Source of the DNA: Blastococcus sp. CT_GayMR19
GTDB lineage: Bacteria > Actinomycetota > Actinomycetes > Mycobacteriales > Geodermatophilaceae
DNA: 64,000 nucleotides
Reading direction: 5' to 3'
NCBI RefSeq assembly: GCF_004570385.1
Contig: NZ_SPQL01000018.1
Coordinates: forward strand, 1 to 64,000
Part shown: one piece after another, positions 42,671-50,970 of the stretch
Layout: every line of letters starts with the position of its first letter
How positions within the stretch are numbered: position 1 is the first letter of the stretch
The notes under the pieces: model-generated
Seen by the model: only the letters and a program-made list of their open reading frames with translations
Database searches by the model: none
What the model was told of the DNA's origin: nothing
Position numbers and translations under genes: made by a program

Positions 42671-44245
42671 ATGTTCGAAGGCGGTGGCTTCGGGGTCGGG
42701 CTGACGGTGAACCAGCTCGACGGTCCGGACTGCCCCGACGGAGCGCCGGTTCCTCCCGACCCGGACCGGCATCCCACGCGCCTCGGGGAGCTCATGCCCG
42801 TCGCCGCACGCAACGACGCCGCACTGGCCGAGGAGATGCGGCGCTCGAACATCGCCGACAGCCGGCTGTGGGCCTATCGCGTCGAGATGATCGTGCAGCT
42901 GGCCTACCGCCGTCGCGACGACCGCGACCGCCCGGCCGGTACGCCCGGCGCGGCGTCACCCTCCTGGTCGGGCACGAGTCGGGTGCCGGAGGGCGTGTCC
43001 GAGTTCTTCCCGGACGAGGTCGCCATGATCATGAACTTCTCGCGGGGTGAGGCGACCACGCTGACCGCGGTGGCGTGGACCCTGATCCATCAGCTCCCCG
43101 ACACGTGGGCAGCACTGGCCGACGGCGAGCTCAGCTGGTCCCGGGCCCGTGCGATGGCCCAGGAGATCGGCCGGTACGGGCCCGAGCTCGATCCGCATGT
43201 CGTGCGCACCGTCGAGGCGGTGGTGCTTCCCCAGGCGGCCGAGCTGTCGGTCACCCGGCTGAGGTCCCTCATCCGCACCGAGGTCGTCCGCTACGACGCC
43301 GAGGCCGCCGAGCGCCGGCGTCGGAAGGCCGAGGCAGCCGCCGACGTGTTCCTCCGCCGGTCCGCACTCGAGGGCATGTCCGAGGTCGTCACCGTCGTGC
43401 CCCAGCCGGTGGCCGCCGCCATGTTCCGCATGGTGGACGCGTGCGCCCGGCAGGCCAAGGACGACGGCGACCTCCGGCCGATCGGGCAGATCCGCGCCGA
43501 GGCGATGGCCGCGATGGCCCTCCGACCGTGGGACGACGACAGCCCAGCCGTCACCGCCGAACTCCGGGTGTTCGCGCCGCTGAACTCCCTGCTGCCCGAT
43601 CCAGCCGTACCGGGGACCGGTGGCCGCCCGGCGGGCGTCGCGGAGGTCGACGGGGAGCCCGTCACCGCGACGCACCTCCGGGCCCTGCTCACCGCGCTCG
43701 ACGCCGTCTGCCCCGGCGGCCTGCAGGCGCCGACCGGTGGCTCGCTGCACCTGGACCTGCTCGGTGCCGGCGGCGGCCTGCTCGCCACGCTCACCCGCCG
43801 CGAACTCGAACAGGCGGTGCGCCGTGGCTGCCCGCAGCACCCGGACGGGGACTGTCGATGTCCGGTCGTGCAGCGGCCCCCACAGACCGCGAGCTATTCG
43901 CCCACCGCGGCCCAGCGCCGCTGGGGCAGGGCCCGTGACCACGGCTGCCGTCATCCCGGCTGCCGCAACCGGTCCGGCTGGGCGGATCTCGACCACGTCG
44001 TCCCGCACGCCGAAGGCGGGCCCACCGACTGCGACAACCTGTGCTGCCTCTGCCGCCGGCACCACCGGCTCAAGACCCATGCACCCGACTGGAGCTTCGA
44101 CCTCGACGCCGACGGCGCCCTGCTGGTCACCACTCCGAGCGGCGTCACCCGGATCAGCCGGCCGCCGGGCAGCTACCTCCTCCAGCCATTCGAGTTGGGT
44201 GCTCCACTGCCCGATGCCGTCCTCGTCGACGTCGCGCCTTTCTGA
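42671..44245 (+). CDS. DUF222 and HNH endonuclease domain protein
   Basis: A 524-residue protein of the large actinobacterial DUF222-HNH family (the 13E12 repeat proteins of mycobacteria). DUF222 spans about residues 50-370; the HNH motif is at about 435-480, with CRHPGCRNR, DLDHVVPHAEGGPTDCDN and CRRHHRLKTH. The zinc Cys pairs and the catalytic His in LDHVVPH are intact, so nuclease activity is possible. These genes are multicopy and often in variable regions; the function is unknown. ATG 42671 begins MFEGGGFGV. It is flanked by orphan small genes. Confidence 0.88.
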   Translation: MFEGGGFGVGLTVNQLDGPDCPDGAPVPPDPDRHPTRLGELMPVAARNDAALAEEMRRSNIADSRLWAYRVEMIVQLAYRRRDDRDRPAGTPGAASPSWSGTSRVPEGVSEFFPDEVAMIMNFSRGEATTLTAVAWTLIHQLPDTWAALADGELSWSRARAMAQEIGRYGPELDPHVVRTVEAVVLPQAAELSVTRLRSLIRTEVVRYDAEAAERRRRKAEAAADVFLRRSALEGMSEVVTVVPQPVAAAMFRMVDACARQAKDDGDLRPIGQIRAEAMAAMALRPWDDDSPAVTAELRVFAPLNSLLPDPAVPGTGGRPAGVAEVDGEPVTATHLRALLTALDAVCPGGLQAPTGGSLHLDLLGAGGGLLATLTRRELEQAVRRGCPQHPDGDCRCPVVQRPPQTASYSPTAAQRRWGRARDHGCRHPGCRNRSGWADLDHVVPHAEGGPTDCDNLCCLCRRHHRLKTHAPDWSFDLDADGALLVTTPSGVTRISRPPGSYLLQPFELGAPLPDAVLVDVAPF

Positions 44246-44528
44246 GCCACTTCGAACTGGTGCGTGGAGTGCTCAGCGCCCGATCGGGGCCGCCCCGGCT
44301 CGAGTGAGGCAAGCAGGGTCGGCTGGTAACCCCCTGGGAGCCCCGGCAGGTCACCCTTCACGGCTGAGAAGTCGCTCCTCCGAACGACGTCGGGATCTGG
44401 ACCGAGGTGCCCGGTGCGTGTCGGGGAGGCGACAGCCGACGCGTCAGCCAGCCGACACAGAGTTCGTGGCGATCACCACAGGATCGGTACCGACGGCAGA
44501 CGCCGCACACCGACTGAAGGGATACAAA
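44246..44528. other. Intergenic region upstream of the secreted-protein gene
   Basis: About 280 bp with lower GC near its right end (the run up to GATACAAAATG). No gene or strong hairpin is recognised. It should hold the promoter of the secreted protein gene. Confidence 0.4.
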
Positions 44529-44966
44529 ATGTTCACCCGGCTGCTCAAGGTGCTTTCCGCCCTCCTGTTCGCGCTTGTCGCAGGCATCACCCTCGCGGCG
44601 CCCGCGCAGGCGTTCTCCACCGATGACGCCTTTGAGACCCGAGCGCGTCACAACACCGCCCAACCGGTCATGGCGCTGGTGGACTACGTCGGCACGACGC
44701 GCGTGGACGTCCGGATGTACTTGTCGGACCGTCCGGGTGACGCGTACTGCGCCGCTGGCTACGCCAAGCTGCTGAACGCCCAGTTCCAGCAGCTCGGGAA
44801 CACCATCACCATCGGGACGGTCTGCTCGGGCCGCACGGCGTGGACGCCGGACAAGGTCATCACGACGGGAGCCGGTCAGATCGAGTACGTGGAGGTGTTC
44901 TTCGACAATGCGCTGTCGCACGGTCGCTGCATCCGCGGGAGCGACGGCCCGGAGGTCTGCCGCTGA
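44529..44966 (+). CDS. Secreted four-cysteine hypothetical protein
   Basis: A 145-residue exported protein. Residues 1-28 are a classical Sec signal peptide: basic start (MFTRLLK), a hydrophobic core, and cleavage after AQA before FSTDD. The mature part of about 117 residues has four Cys (AYC, TVC, GRC, EVC), suggesting two disulfides, and many beta-prone segments such as TTRVDVRMYLSDRPG. No family is recognised. ATG 44529 follows GAAGGGA. Base composition is lower in GC than the neighbours, a hint of transfer or relaxed selection. Confidence 0.75.
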   Translation: MFTRLLKVLSALLFALVAGITLAAPAQAFSTDDAFETRARHNTAQPVMALVDYVGTTRVDVRMYLSDRPGDAYCAAGYAKLLNAQFQQLGNTITIGTVCSGRTAWTPDKVITTGAGQIEYVEVFFDNALSHGRCIRGSDGPEVCR

Positions 44967-45017
44967 TCTAAGGCAGAGCCGGCATGGGTTGTGGCGAACG
45001 CAGCGCCCAGGATCTCG

Positions 45018-45491
45018 TCAGCGGCCGATCGGGGCAGTGCGGGCGCGGGTGAGCCGGACCAGCTCGGCCGGGGCAAGCTCGACCTGCAGGCCGCGGCGTC
45101 CCGCACTGACCAGCACGGTGGGAAAGCCCAACGCGGAGTCGTCCACCACGGTGGGCAGCGCCTTCTTCTGCCCCAGCGGGCTGATCCCGCCCAGCACGTA
45201 GCCGGTCGTGCGCTCGGCATCGGCGGGTTCGGCCATGACCGCCTTGCGCCCGTCGACCGCTGAGGCGAGGGCCTTCAGGTCGAGGGTGCCGCTCACCGGG
45301 ACCACCGCCACGGTCAGGACGCCGTCCACGCGCGCCACCAGGGTCTTGAACACCTGCCGGGGATCGGCGCCGAGCGCCGCCACGGCGGCCTCACCGTGGC
45401 CCTGGTCGGAGGCGTGCTCCGGGTCGTAGGGGTGCAGGGTGTGCGCCACCCGCGCGTGCTCGAGGACCCGCACCGCGGGGGTGGCCGCCAC
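45018..45491 (-). CDS. ybaK: Cys-tRNA(Pro) deacylase, YbaK/EbsC type
   Basis: A 157-residue trans-editing factor that hydrolyses Cys-tRNA(Pro). The YbaK signature is visible: HPYDPEH, then [11 protein letters not shown] with the catalytic Lys, [14 protein letters not shown], and [13 protein letters not shown] with the GxxP/GG loop. GTG 45491 ([15 protein letters not shown]) is chosen because the family starts here; the open frame extends upstream without similarity. Ribosome site is weak. It is divergent from sigH. Confidence 0.88.
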   Translation of the reverse strand: MAATPAVRVLEHARVAHTLHPYDPEHASDQGHGEAAVAALGADPRQVFKTLVARVDGVLTVAVVPVSGTLDLKALASAVDGRKAVMAEPADAERTTGYVLGGISPLGQKKALPTVVDDSALGFPTVLVSAGRRGLQVELAPAELVRLTRARTAPIGR

Positions 45492-45531
45492 GGCGCCGGA
45501 GCCTAGCTGCGGAACGGCGACCTGCCCGACC

Positions 45532-45559
45532 GGGAATGCCGGCCGTCCTGGCCGCGGTT
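45532..45559 (+). promoter_or_regulatory. SigR/SigH-type promoter of sigH (GGGAAT-N19-GTT)
   Basis: GGGAAT at 45532-45537 and GTT at 45557-45559 are 19 nt apart, matching the SigR/SigH consensus GGAAT-N18/19-GTT. It lies about 140 nt upstream of the sigH start, in the right orientation, so it predicts positive autoregulation under disulfide or heat stress, as in Streptomyces sigR and M. tuberculosis sigH. Confidence 0.65.
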
Positions 45560-45697
45560 GGACGAGCCGTGAGCAGCACCGTCTCCAGTGCCCGATCGCG
45601 GGCCGCGCACCGCCGGCCCCCGGGCCGCCCCGATGCGCCGCGACTAGGATCGACCGATGTGGCGCCCCGCGTCCGGGGGCCTCGGAGAGGACGGTCG

Positions 45698-46393
45698 GTG
45701 CCTGAGCAGTCTGCGGACGAGACCCCCGCGATGGATGCCCCTGCGGGTCCGGTGGAGACCCCGGAGGCCCGAGCGGACGGCAGTCGGGCCGAGCTTGCCG
45801 AGTCCCGCGCCCAGCGCGACGCCCGCTTCGAACGCGACGCGCTGCCCTTCCTCGACCAGCTGTATCCCGCCGCACTGCGGATGACGCGCAACCCGGCCGA
45901 CGCCGAGGACCTCGTCCAGGAGACCTTCGTCAAGGCCTACTCGGCCTTCCACCAGTTCGCCGAGGGCACCAACCTCAAGGCGTGGCTGTACCGGATCCTG
46001 ACGAACACCTACATCAACAGCTACCGCAAGAAGCAGCGCCAGCCGCAGCAGTACCCCACCGACCAGGTGCAGGACTGGCAGCTCTACGCCGCCGAGGAGC
46101 ACACCTCCAGCGGGTTGCGGTCGGCCGAGATCGAAGCCCTGGACCACCTGCCGGACTCCGACATCAAGGAGGCCCTGCAGCAACTGCCCGAGGACTTCCG
46201 CCTGGCCGTCTACCTGGCCGACGTCGAGGGCTTCGCCTACAAGGAGATCGCCGAGATCATGGGCACGCCCATCGGCACGGTGATGTCCCGGTTGCACCGC
46301 GGACGGCGGGGACTGCAGAAGCTCTTGGCCGACTATGCCCGTGAGCGCGGCTTCGTCCGCGCCGGATCCGGTGAGGAGGCCAGCCACTCATGA
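45698..46393 (+). CDS. sigH: ECF sigma factor SigH/SigR
   Basis: A 231-residue group 4 sigma factor for the oxidative/disulfide and heat stress response. Region 2 is at about residues 45-115 ([22 protein letters not shown], then [19 protein letters not shown]), and region 4 at about 150-215 with [25 protein letters not shown]. The N-terminal 40 residues are acidic and variable. GTG 45698 has GGAGAGG 7 nt upstream; an in-frame ATG occurs at 45731. The gene overlaps rshA by 4 nt, and has a consensus SigR-type promoter upstream. Confidence 0.95.
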   Translation: MPEQSADETPAMDAPAGPVETPEARADGSRAELAESRAQRDARFERDALPFLDQLYPAALRMTRNPADAEDLVQETFVKAYSAFHQFAEGTNLKAWLYRILTNTYINSYRKKQRQPQQYPTDQVQDWQLYAAEEHTSSGLRSAEIEALDHLPDSDIKEALQQLPEDFRLAVYLADVEGFAYKEIAEIMGTPIGTVMSRLHRGRRGLQKLLADYARERGFVRAGSGEEASHS

Positions 46394-46743
46394 GCAACGA
46401 CGCTCCAGGGGCCGGCGAACCGATCGAGATCAACTCGTGTGACGACGTCCTGTCCCACGTGTTCGAGTTCCTGGACCACGAGACCGACGACTCCCGCCGT
46501 GCCGTCATCGCCGAGCACCTCGAGGACTGTTCCTCGTGCCTGCGCGAGTTCGGGATCGAGGCCGAGTTCAAGGCGCTGGTCCGCCGCCGGTGCGGCGGGG
46601 ACGCGCCGCCGTCGGGCCTGCGGGATCGCATCAAGCTCCAGCTGACCACCGTCTCCTTCGAGGAGGACGGCACCCAGGTCAGCGTGCAGCGGGTGTCGAG
46701 CGAGCTGGTCACCGACGCAGAAGAGCGCCCCACCTCCGCCTGA
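46390..46743 (+). CDS. rshA: Redox-sensitive zinc anti-sigma factor RshA/RsrA
   Basis: A 117-residue ZAS-family anti-sigma factor that holds SigH inactive in the reduced state. Cys17, His43, Cys47 and Cys50 (EHLEDCSSC) reproduce the Cys-N25-His-N3-Cys-N2-Cys zinc site of RsrA; oxidation to a disulfide would release zinc and sigma. The C-terminal 40 residues are variable. ATG 46390 overlaps the sigH stop, ensuring coupled synthesis. Confidence 0.95.
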   Translation: MSNDAPGAGEPIEINSCDDVLSHVFEFLDHETDDSRRAVIAEHLEDCSSCLREFGIEAEFKALVRRRCGGDAPPSGLRDRIKLQLTTVSFEEDGTQVSVQRVSSELVTDAEERPTSA

Positions 46744-46762
46744 GCGGATGCGGGGCGCTCTT
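46721..46762. terminator. Bidirectional terminator between rshA and the bL37 gene
   Basis: Positions 46721-46731 pair with 46752-46762 (11 bp), and an inner 5-bp helix TCCGC/GCGGA (46735-46739 with 46744-46748) extends it. The structure includes the rshA stop codon and lies between convergent genes. Confidence 0.7.
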
Positions 46763-46774
46763 TACGCGCTCACG

Positions 46775-46849
46775 TCAGGCGTTGGGCCGCTTGCCGTGGT
46801 TGGCGCCGTTCTTCTTGCGGGAGCGCCGCTTGCGTCCACGCTTGGACAT
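46775..46849 (-). CDS. 50S ribosomal protein bL37 (24 residues)
   Basis: A 24-residue basic protein, sequence MSKRGRKRRSRKKNGANH followed by GKRPNA. It matches bL37 of mycobacterial ribosomes (AURKAIP1/COX24-like peptide), a small component bound to 23S rRNA. GAGGAGGG lies just upstream of the ATG at 46849. Location beside sigH-rshA matches other actinobacteria. It is easily missed because of its size, but the sequence is essentially identical to known members of the family. Confidence 0.93.
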   Translation of the reverse strand: MSKRGRKRRSRKKNGANHGKRPNA

Positions 46850-47034
46850 CGCTGCCCTCCTCTCGCGGTGCCGGTGGGCCTGCACTGACCCGGGTGTCGC
46901 GGGCCGGGGACAGGGCGCACGTATCGTGCGCGGCGTCGCCGGGACCGCCAAGCTGACCCGGTAAGCCTCTCACGAGGCGGTCCCGCTCCCGACACGCGTA
47001 GGGCGCCGGGCGGGGGAGCGCAGGAAGGACGGCC

Positions 47035-48081
47035 GTGGCACAGCTGGGGATCGAGAGCGTGCTGGTCGCCGGCCGCGGCCCGGCGGCCTGCGCCGTCATC
47101 ACGGCCTTGAACCGGCTGGGGGTCAAGGCGGTCGCCGTGCACTCCGAGGCCGAGCGGTCGGCGCGGCACGTACGCCTGGCTGACGACGCCGTGCTGCTCG
47201 GGCCGGCCCCCGCCGCGGAGTCCTACCTCGCGGTGCACCGCATCGTCGAGGCCGCCGCCCGGAGCGGGGTCTCGGCCGTCCTCCCCGTGCCACCGCCGCT
47301 GGCGGGCAACGCGCGGCTGGCGGCCGCTGTGAGCGATGCCGGCCTCATCTGGGTCGGTCCCGGTGCAGACGTCCTGGAGCGTCTCGGCGGGGACGGCGTC
47401 GAGCCCGCCAGTGAACGCGGGCTGCTCGCCTGGGTCACCGCCGACGGCCTGCGCTTCCCGACCCCGGTGACCCGTGACCGGGCCGCAGGCATCGCCCGGG
47501 TGTCCTGGACCCCGGACGGGCCGCCGGACATCCCCACACGGGCCCAGCGGCTGGCCGACATCGGCTGGCGCGGGCTGGTCACCGTCGGCATCTCGCCCGA
47601 CGGGGAGCTGGCGGAGGTCGCCGCCGGGTTCTCCCTGGACATCGCCGTCCTCGAGCGCTCGCACGGTGTGGACGCCGTCGAGCTCGCCCTGCGGAGCGCC
47701 GTCCAGTCCGCCTCCGGTGGGCCCGCGCCCACCGGACGGGAGCCCCGGGCCGCCGTCACCGTGCAGCTCCGGTCCACCCTGCCGCCGGGCGAGGCCGGCC
47801 GCGTCGCCGGCCGGCTGCCCGGGACCGGCCCGCTCCAGCGTCGGGACGCGGGCGTGGACGTGGTCGCGGTCAGCGGCTACGAGCCCGGCGACCGCCTCGA
47901 CGGCTGGTACGACGCACTCCTGGCCACCGTCAGCGCCGGCGCCCCGGACACGGCCTCGGCCGCGCGGCTGGCCGTCGAGGTCCTCGCCGCGATGCCGGAC
48001 ACCGGCGTGCCGCACGACGGACCCGCCGTGCTCGCCGTGCTCGAGCGCCTGGCCAGCGGTTCCCCGGTCTCCGGCGCCTGA
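47035..48081 (+). CDS. Degenerate biotin-carboxylase-like protein (probable pseudoenzyme)
   Basis: A 348-residue protein. Residues 5-118 match the biotin carboxylase N-domain (VLVAGRGPAACAVI, VAVHSEAERSARHVRLADDA, GPAPAAESYL). The ATP-grasp part is shortened and altered: where active enzymes have FLEMNTRLQVEH, this has LAEVAAGFSLDIA, losing the catalytic Asn and Arg. The C-terminal segment GYEPGDRLDGWYDALLATV still resembles the carboxylase end. Typical length is about 450. GTG 47035 has GGAAGGA upstream and codon use is normal, so it appears to be maintained. A biotinyl carrier domain is encoded 93 nt downstream. It could be a carrier-binding or regulatory protein; this is inference. Confidence 0.7.
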   Translation: MAQLGIESVLVAGRGPAACAVITALNRLGVKAVAVHSEAERSARHVRLADDAVLLGPAPAAESYLAVHRIVEAAARSGVSAVLPVPPPLAGNARLAAAVSDAGLIWVGPGADVLERLGGDGVEPASERGLLAWVTADGLRFPTPVTRDRAAGIARVSWTPDGPPDIPTRAQRLADIGWRGLVTVGISPDGELAEVAAGFSLDIAVLERSHGVDAVELALRSAVQSASGGPAPTGREPRAAVTVQLRSTLPPGEAGRVAGRLPGTGPLQRRDAGVDVVAVSGYEPGDRLDGWYDALLATVSAGAPDTASAARLAVEVLAAMPDTGVPHDGPAVLAVLERLASGSPVSGA

Positions 48082-48174
48082 CCCGCTCCGCGTTTCATGA
48101 TCGTCCCGCCGTCCTGAGCCCTGCCCGTCGTGCTTGGATGAGGCGACCGGGGCGGGTTCGGCGGAAGGGGTTCG

Positions 48175-48399
48175 GTGGCGGTCGAGGAGATCCACGCGGA
48201 GATGGTGTCCAGCGTGTGGAAGGTCCTCGTCGAGCCTGGCGCGCAGGTCGCCGCCGGCGACACGCTGGTCATCCTCGAGTCCATGAAGATGGAGATCCCG
48301 GTCCTCACCGAGCGGGCCGGCACCGTGCGGGAGCTGCACGTCGTCGAGGGCGAGGTGCTCCAGGAGGGCGACCTCATCGCCACCGTCGCCGCAGGCTGA
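48175..48399 (+). CDS. Stand-alone biotin/lipoyl carrier protein
   Basis: A 74-residue biotinyl domain with the attachment motif ESMKMEIP and the target Lys at residue 38. It is a homologue of the small biotinylated protein of M. tuberculosis (Rv3221c, TB7.3), which also lies beside sigH-rshA. GTG 48175 follows GGAAGGGG. In the family no carboxylase partner is settled; here the upstream degenerate carboxylase-like protein is a natural candidate for interaction. Confidence 0.92.
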   Translation: MAVEEIHAEMVSSVWKVLVEPGAQVAAGDTLVILESMKMEIPVLTERAGTVRELHVVEGEVLQEGDLIATVAAG

Positions 48400-48404
48400 G
48401 CGGG

Positions 48405-48899
48405 TCAGAGCTCGCGGGAGTAGACCAGCAGGTCGATGTCGGGAACCGGTGACCAGTCCCGCTCCGGCAGCCGGGTGAAGCCCAACCGCTCGTACAGCCG
48501 CTGGGCGGCGAGCATCCGGGTGCCGGTGGAGAGCACCATGCGCCGCTTGCCGGCCATCCGGGCCCGCTCGAGGCAGGTGGTCACGAGCAGCCTCCCCACG
48601 CCCTGCCCGCGCACCGCGGGGTCGACCACGAGCATCCGGAAGGCCGCCTCCTCGTCGGACTCGGTGACCTCCCCGAAGTCGCCGGAGAGCACGAGAGCCA
48701 CGCTCCCCACCACTCGGTCGTCGTCCCGGGCGACGAGCAGCTCCGCCCGGGAGGCGCGCCCGGAGACGTCGGCCAGCTCCGGCGTGTACCCGTCGTTGGC
48801 GAGCCCGCCGTCGACGTAGACCCGAACCGTGAGGTCGGCGATCCGCTCGAAGTCCTCCGGTCCCGCAGAATGGATCGAGACGGGCGAGGGTTGCACCAC
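48405..48899 (-). CDS. GNAT-family N-acetyltransferase
   Basis: A 164-residue acetyltransferase with acetyl-CoA motif VRGQGVGRLLV (about residues 95-105) and the C-terminal RLYERLGFTRLPERDW. The substrate cannot be inferred. Start GTG 48899 (tandem GTGGTG) lacks a ribosome site but has TACCCT 6 nt upstream on the coding strand, so a leaderless mRNA is likely. Divergent from the next membrane protein. Confidence 0.85.
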   Translation of the reverse strand: MVQPSPVSIHSAGPEDFERIADLTVRVYVDGGLANDGYTPELADVSGRASRAELLVARDDDRVVGSVALVLSGDFGEVTESDEEAAFRMLVVDPAVRGQGVGRLLVTTCLERARMAGKRRMVLSTGTRMLAAQRLYERLGFTRLPERDWSPVPDIDLLVYSREL

Positions 48900-48905
48900 G
48901 TCCGC

Positions 48906-48911
48906 AGGGTA
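48906..48911 (-). promoter_or_regulatory. TANNNT -10 hexamer for leaderless GNAT gene
   Basis: TACCCT on the minus strand ends 6 nt before the GTG at 48899. Confidence 0.5.
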
Positions 48912-48948
48912 GGTCAGGATCGCCGGCCTCCGGATGTCGAGGTGTCCC

Positions 48949-49371
48949 ATGACCGTGGCCGTCGTCCTCGCGCTCCTCGCCGTCGCCGCGGTGGCTCTGG
49001 GGCTCACGCTGCGCCTCCGTGAGCGGCGCGATGCTGCTGCGGTCCTGCGCCTGCTGGCGGTCCTGTTGGCGGTCGTCGGCGCGGCGGTCGTCTTCCCGGC
49101 CGCAGCGAGCGACTCCGGTGCCTTCGCGATCTGGGGGGTCGGACTTCCGGCGCTGATGACGCTCGCGCCGCTACTCGCGGCCCGGTCGCGGCTCGGTCCG
49201 GCGGTCACCGCGATGGCAGCGGGCTTCCTGCTCCTGTGGTCGGTGCTGCTCGCCCTCGGAGTGGGCCTGGCCCTGCTGCCGGCCGCGCTCGCGGAGACAG
49301 CCGCCGCGGTGGCGCAGCGGCGGCCACGGTCCCTCGCACGGAACGTGACCGCGGCACCGTCGGGCGGGTGA
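48949..49371 (+). CDS. Small integral membrane protein, function unknown
   Basis: A 140-residue protein with about four hydrophobic segments (residues 4-22, 35-53, 62-80, 90-118) separated by Arg-rich loops such as LRERRD. No known family is recognised. ATG 48949 (MTVAVVLALLAV) follows GAGGTG; an in-frame ATG at 48934 would add five residues. It lies upstream of pdtaS with a 40-nt gap and may be co-transcribed with it. Confidence 0.7.
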   Translation: MTVAVVLALLAVAAVALGLTLRLRERRDAAAVLRLLAVLLAVVGAAVVFPAAASDSGAFAIWGVGLPALMTLAPLLAARSRLGPAVTAMAAGFLLLWSVLLALGVGLALLPAALAETAAAVAQRRPRSLARNVTAAPSGG

Positions 49372-49411
49372 GCCGGACGCTCATCGTGCCCCGACCTACG
49401 CTCAGGGCACG

Positions 49412-50890
49412 ATGAGCAGCCTCTCGGAACGACTCAGCCGGGGCGCGGCGAGCCCCACGCAGGTCGACCACGCCCGCCGGCTGGTCGCCGACTGGCAACT
49501 GCTCGCCGACCTCGCCTTCGCCGACCTCACCCTCTGGGTCCCGCTACCGACGGGCGCGTGGTGGTGCGTGGCGCAGGTCCGGCCGCTCACCGCGCCGACC
49601 AGCCGGCCGGAGGACCTCGTCGGCTCGGAGGTCGACGGCGTGGTGGCCGGGCCCTTCGTCGTGGCGCAGCGCGAGGGCCGGCCGGTGACCGAGGGGGAGC
49701 CGGACTGGTCGGGGGCGGCCCCGCGGCGGCGGGAGGTCATCCCGGTGCGGCACGACGGCGTCGTCGTCGCGGTCCTGGCCAAGGAGACCAATCTGGCCGT
49801 CACCAGGTCGCCGTCGACGCTGGAGCTCACCTACCTCGACATCGCCGCCGACCTCTGCCTCATGGTCTCGGCCGGCACCTTCCCGCCGCAGAAGCTGCAG
49901 GACGCCGAGATGAGTCCCCGGGTCGGCGACGGACTCGCCCGGCTCGACGGCCGGGGACGGGTCACCTACGCCAGCCCCAACGCGCTGTCGGCCTACCGGC
50001 GGATCGGCGTCGCGGGTGACCTGGTCGGCGCCGACCTCGCCGACCTCACCCGGGGCGCGTCGGCCGAGCGCGTGGCGGGCGAGGCGGCCGCCGCCGGGAT
50101 CGCGGCCGCGCTGGCGGGACGCTTCCCCGATCCGATGGACGTCGAGGGGGTGTCCGCGACGATGTTCGTCCGGGCGCTCCCGCTGCAGGCGCCAGGGGGA
50201 GAGGCCGGGGCGCTCGTTCTCGTCCGGGACGTCACCGACGTCCGCCGTCGCGACCGCGCCCTGCTGACCAAGGACGCCACCATCCGCGAGATCCACCACC
50301 GGGTGAAGAACAACCTGCAGACCGTCGCGGCGCTGCTGCGGCTCCAGGCGCGGCGGATGACCGAGCCGGCCGCGCGAGCGGCGCTGGAGGAGTCCGTCCG
50401 GCGGGTGGCCTCGATCGCGGTCGTGCACGAGACGCTGGCCGGCAGCCGGGAGGACGTCGTCGCGGTCGACGACGTCCTGGACCAGGTGCTGCCGATGCTC
50501 GGCGACCTCACCTCCATCGGCCCCGCCGCCCGCACCCGCCGGACCGGATCGTTCGGAGAGCTGCCCGCGGCGGCCGCCACGCCCCTGGTCCTGGCGGTGA
50601 CCGAGCTGCTGCACAACGCCGCGGAGCACGCCTTCCCCGACGGGGAGCCCGGGAGCATCGAGCTCGTCGTCGAGCGGGACGGGGACGACCTCGTCGTCCG
50701 GGTGCGGGACAACGGCCGCGGGCTGCCGGAGGGCTTCGATCCGGCCACCAGCGAGGGGCTGGGCCTGCAGATCGTGCGCACGCTGGTCACGAGCGAGCTG
50801 GGTGGGAGCCTGGACATGGGGCCGGGCCCTGATCGGTGCGGGACCGAGGTCGTGCTGACCATCCCCGAGGCGGGCCGACCCCGCCGGTGA
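49412..50890 (+). CDS. pdtaS: PdtaS-type sensor histidine kinase
   Basis: A 492-residue cytosolic sensor kinase. Residues 1-150 form a GAF-like domain, about 165-285 a PAS domain, then HisKA_2 with phosphoacceptor His295 or His296 in REIHHRVKNNLQT, and a HATPase_c domain with VTELLHNAAEH and RDNGRGLP. In M. tuberculosis PdtaS phosphorylates PdtaR, an RNA-binding antiterminator; pdtaR is not in this window. The position next to whiB1 matches mycobacterial gene order. Confidence 0.92.
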   Translation: MSSLSERLSRGAASPTQVDHARRLVADWQLLADLAFADLTLWVPLPTGAWWCVAQVRPLTAPTSRPEDLVGSEVDGVVAGPFVVAQREGRPVTEGEPDWSGAAPRRREVIPVRHDGVVVAVLAKETNLAVTRSPSTLELTYLDIAADLCLMVSAGTFPPQKLQDAEMSPRVGDGLARLDGRGRVTYASPNALSAYRRIGVAGDLVGADLADLTRGASAERVAGEAAAAGIAAALAGRFPDPMDVEGVSATMFVRALPLQAPGGEAGALVLVRDVTDVRRRDRALLTKDATIREIHHRVKNNLQTVAALLRLQARRMTEPAARAALEESVRRVASIAVVHETLAGSREDVVAVDDVLDQVLPMLGDLTSIGPAARTRRTGSFGELPAAAATPLVLAVTELLHNAAEHAFPDGEPGSIELVVERDGDDLVVRVRDNGRGLPEGFDPATSEGLGLQIVRTLVTSELGGSLDMGPGPDRCGTEVVLTIPEAGRPRR

Positions 50891-50897
50891 CACGGCC

Positions 50898-50929
50898 GAG
50901 GCCGGCCCGGGAGTTCCCGGACCGGCCTC
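50898..50929. terminator. Terminator between convergent pdtaS and whiB1
   Basis: GAGGCCGG (50898-50905) pairs with CCGGCCTC (50922-50929), with an inner CCGGG/CCCGG helix around AGTT. It starts 8 nt after the pdtaS stop and could serve both converging genes. Confidence 0.65.
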
Positions 50930-50970
50930 GTGGCCGAACGTCGTGCTGCTTGTTCAGGTTGGGCGGTGAC

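Noticed and set aside
47877-48383. Minus-strand frames across the biotinyl protein gene
   Set aside because: Shadow of two plus-strand genes with clear motifs (ESMKMEIP) and ribosome sites.
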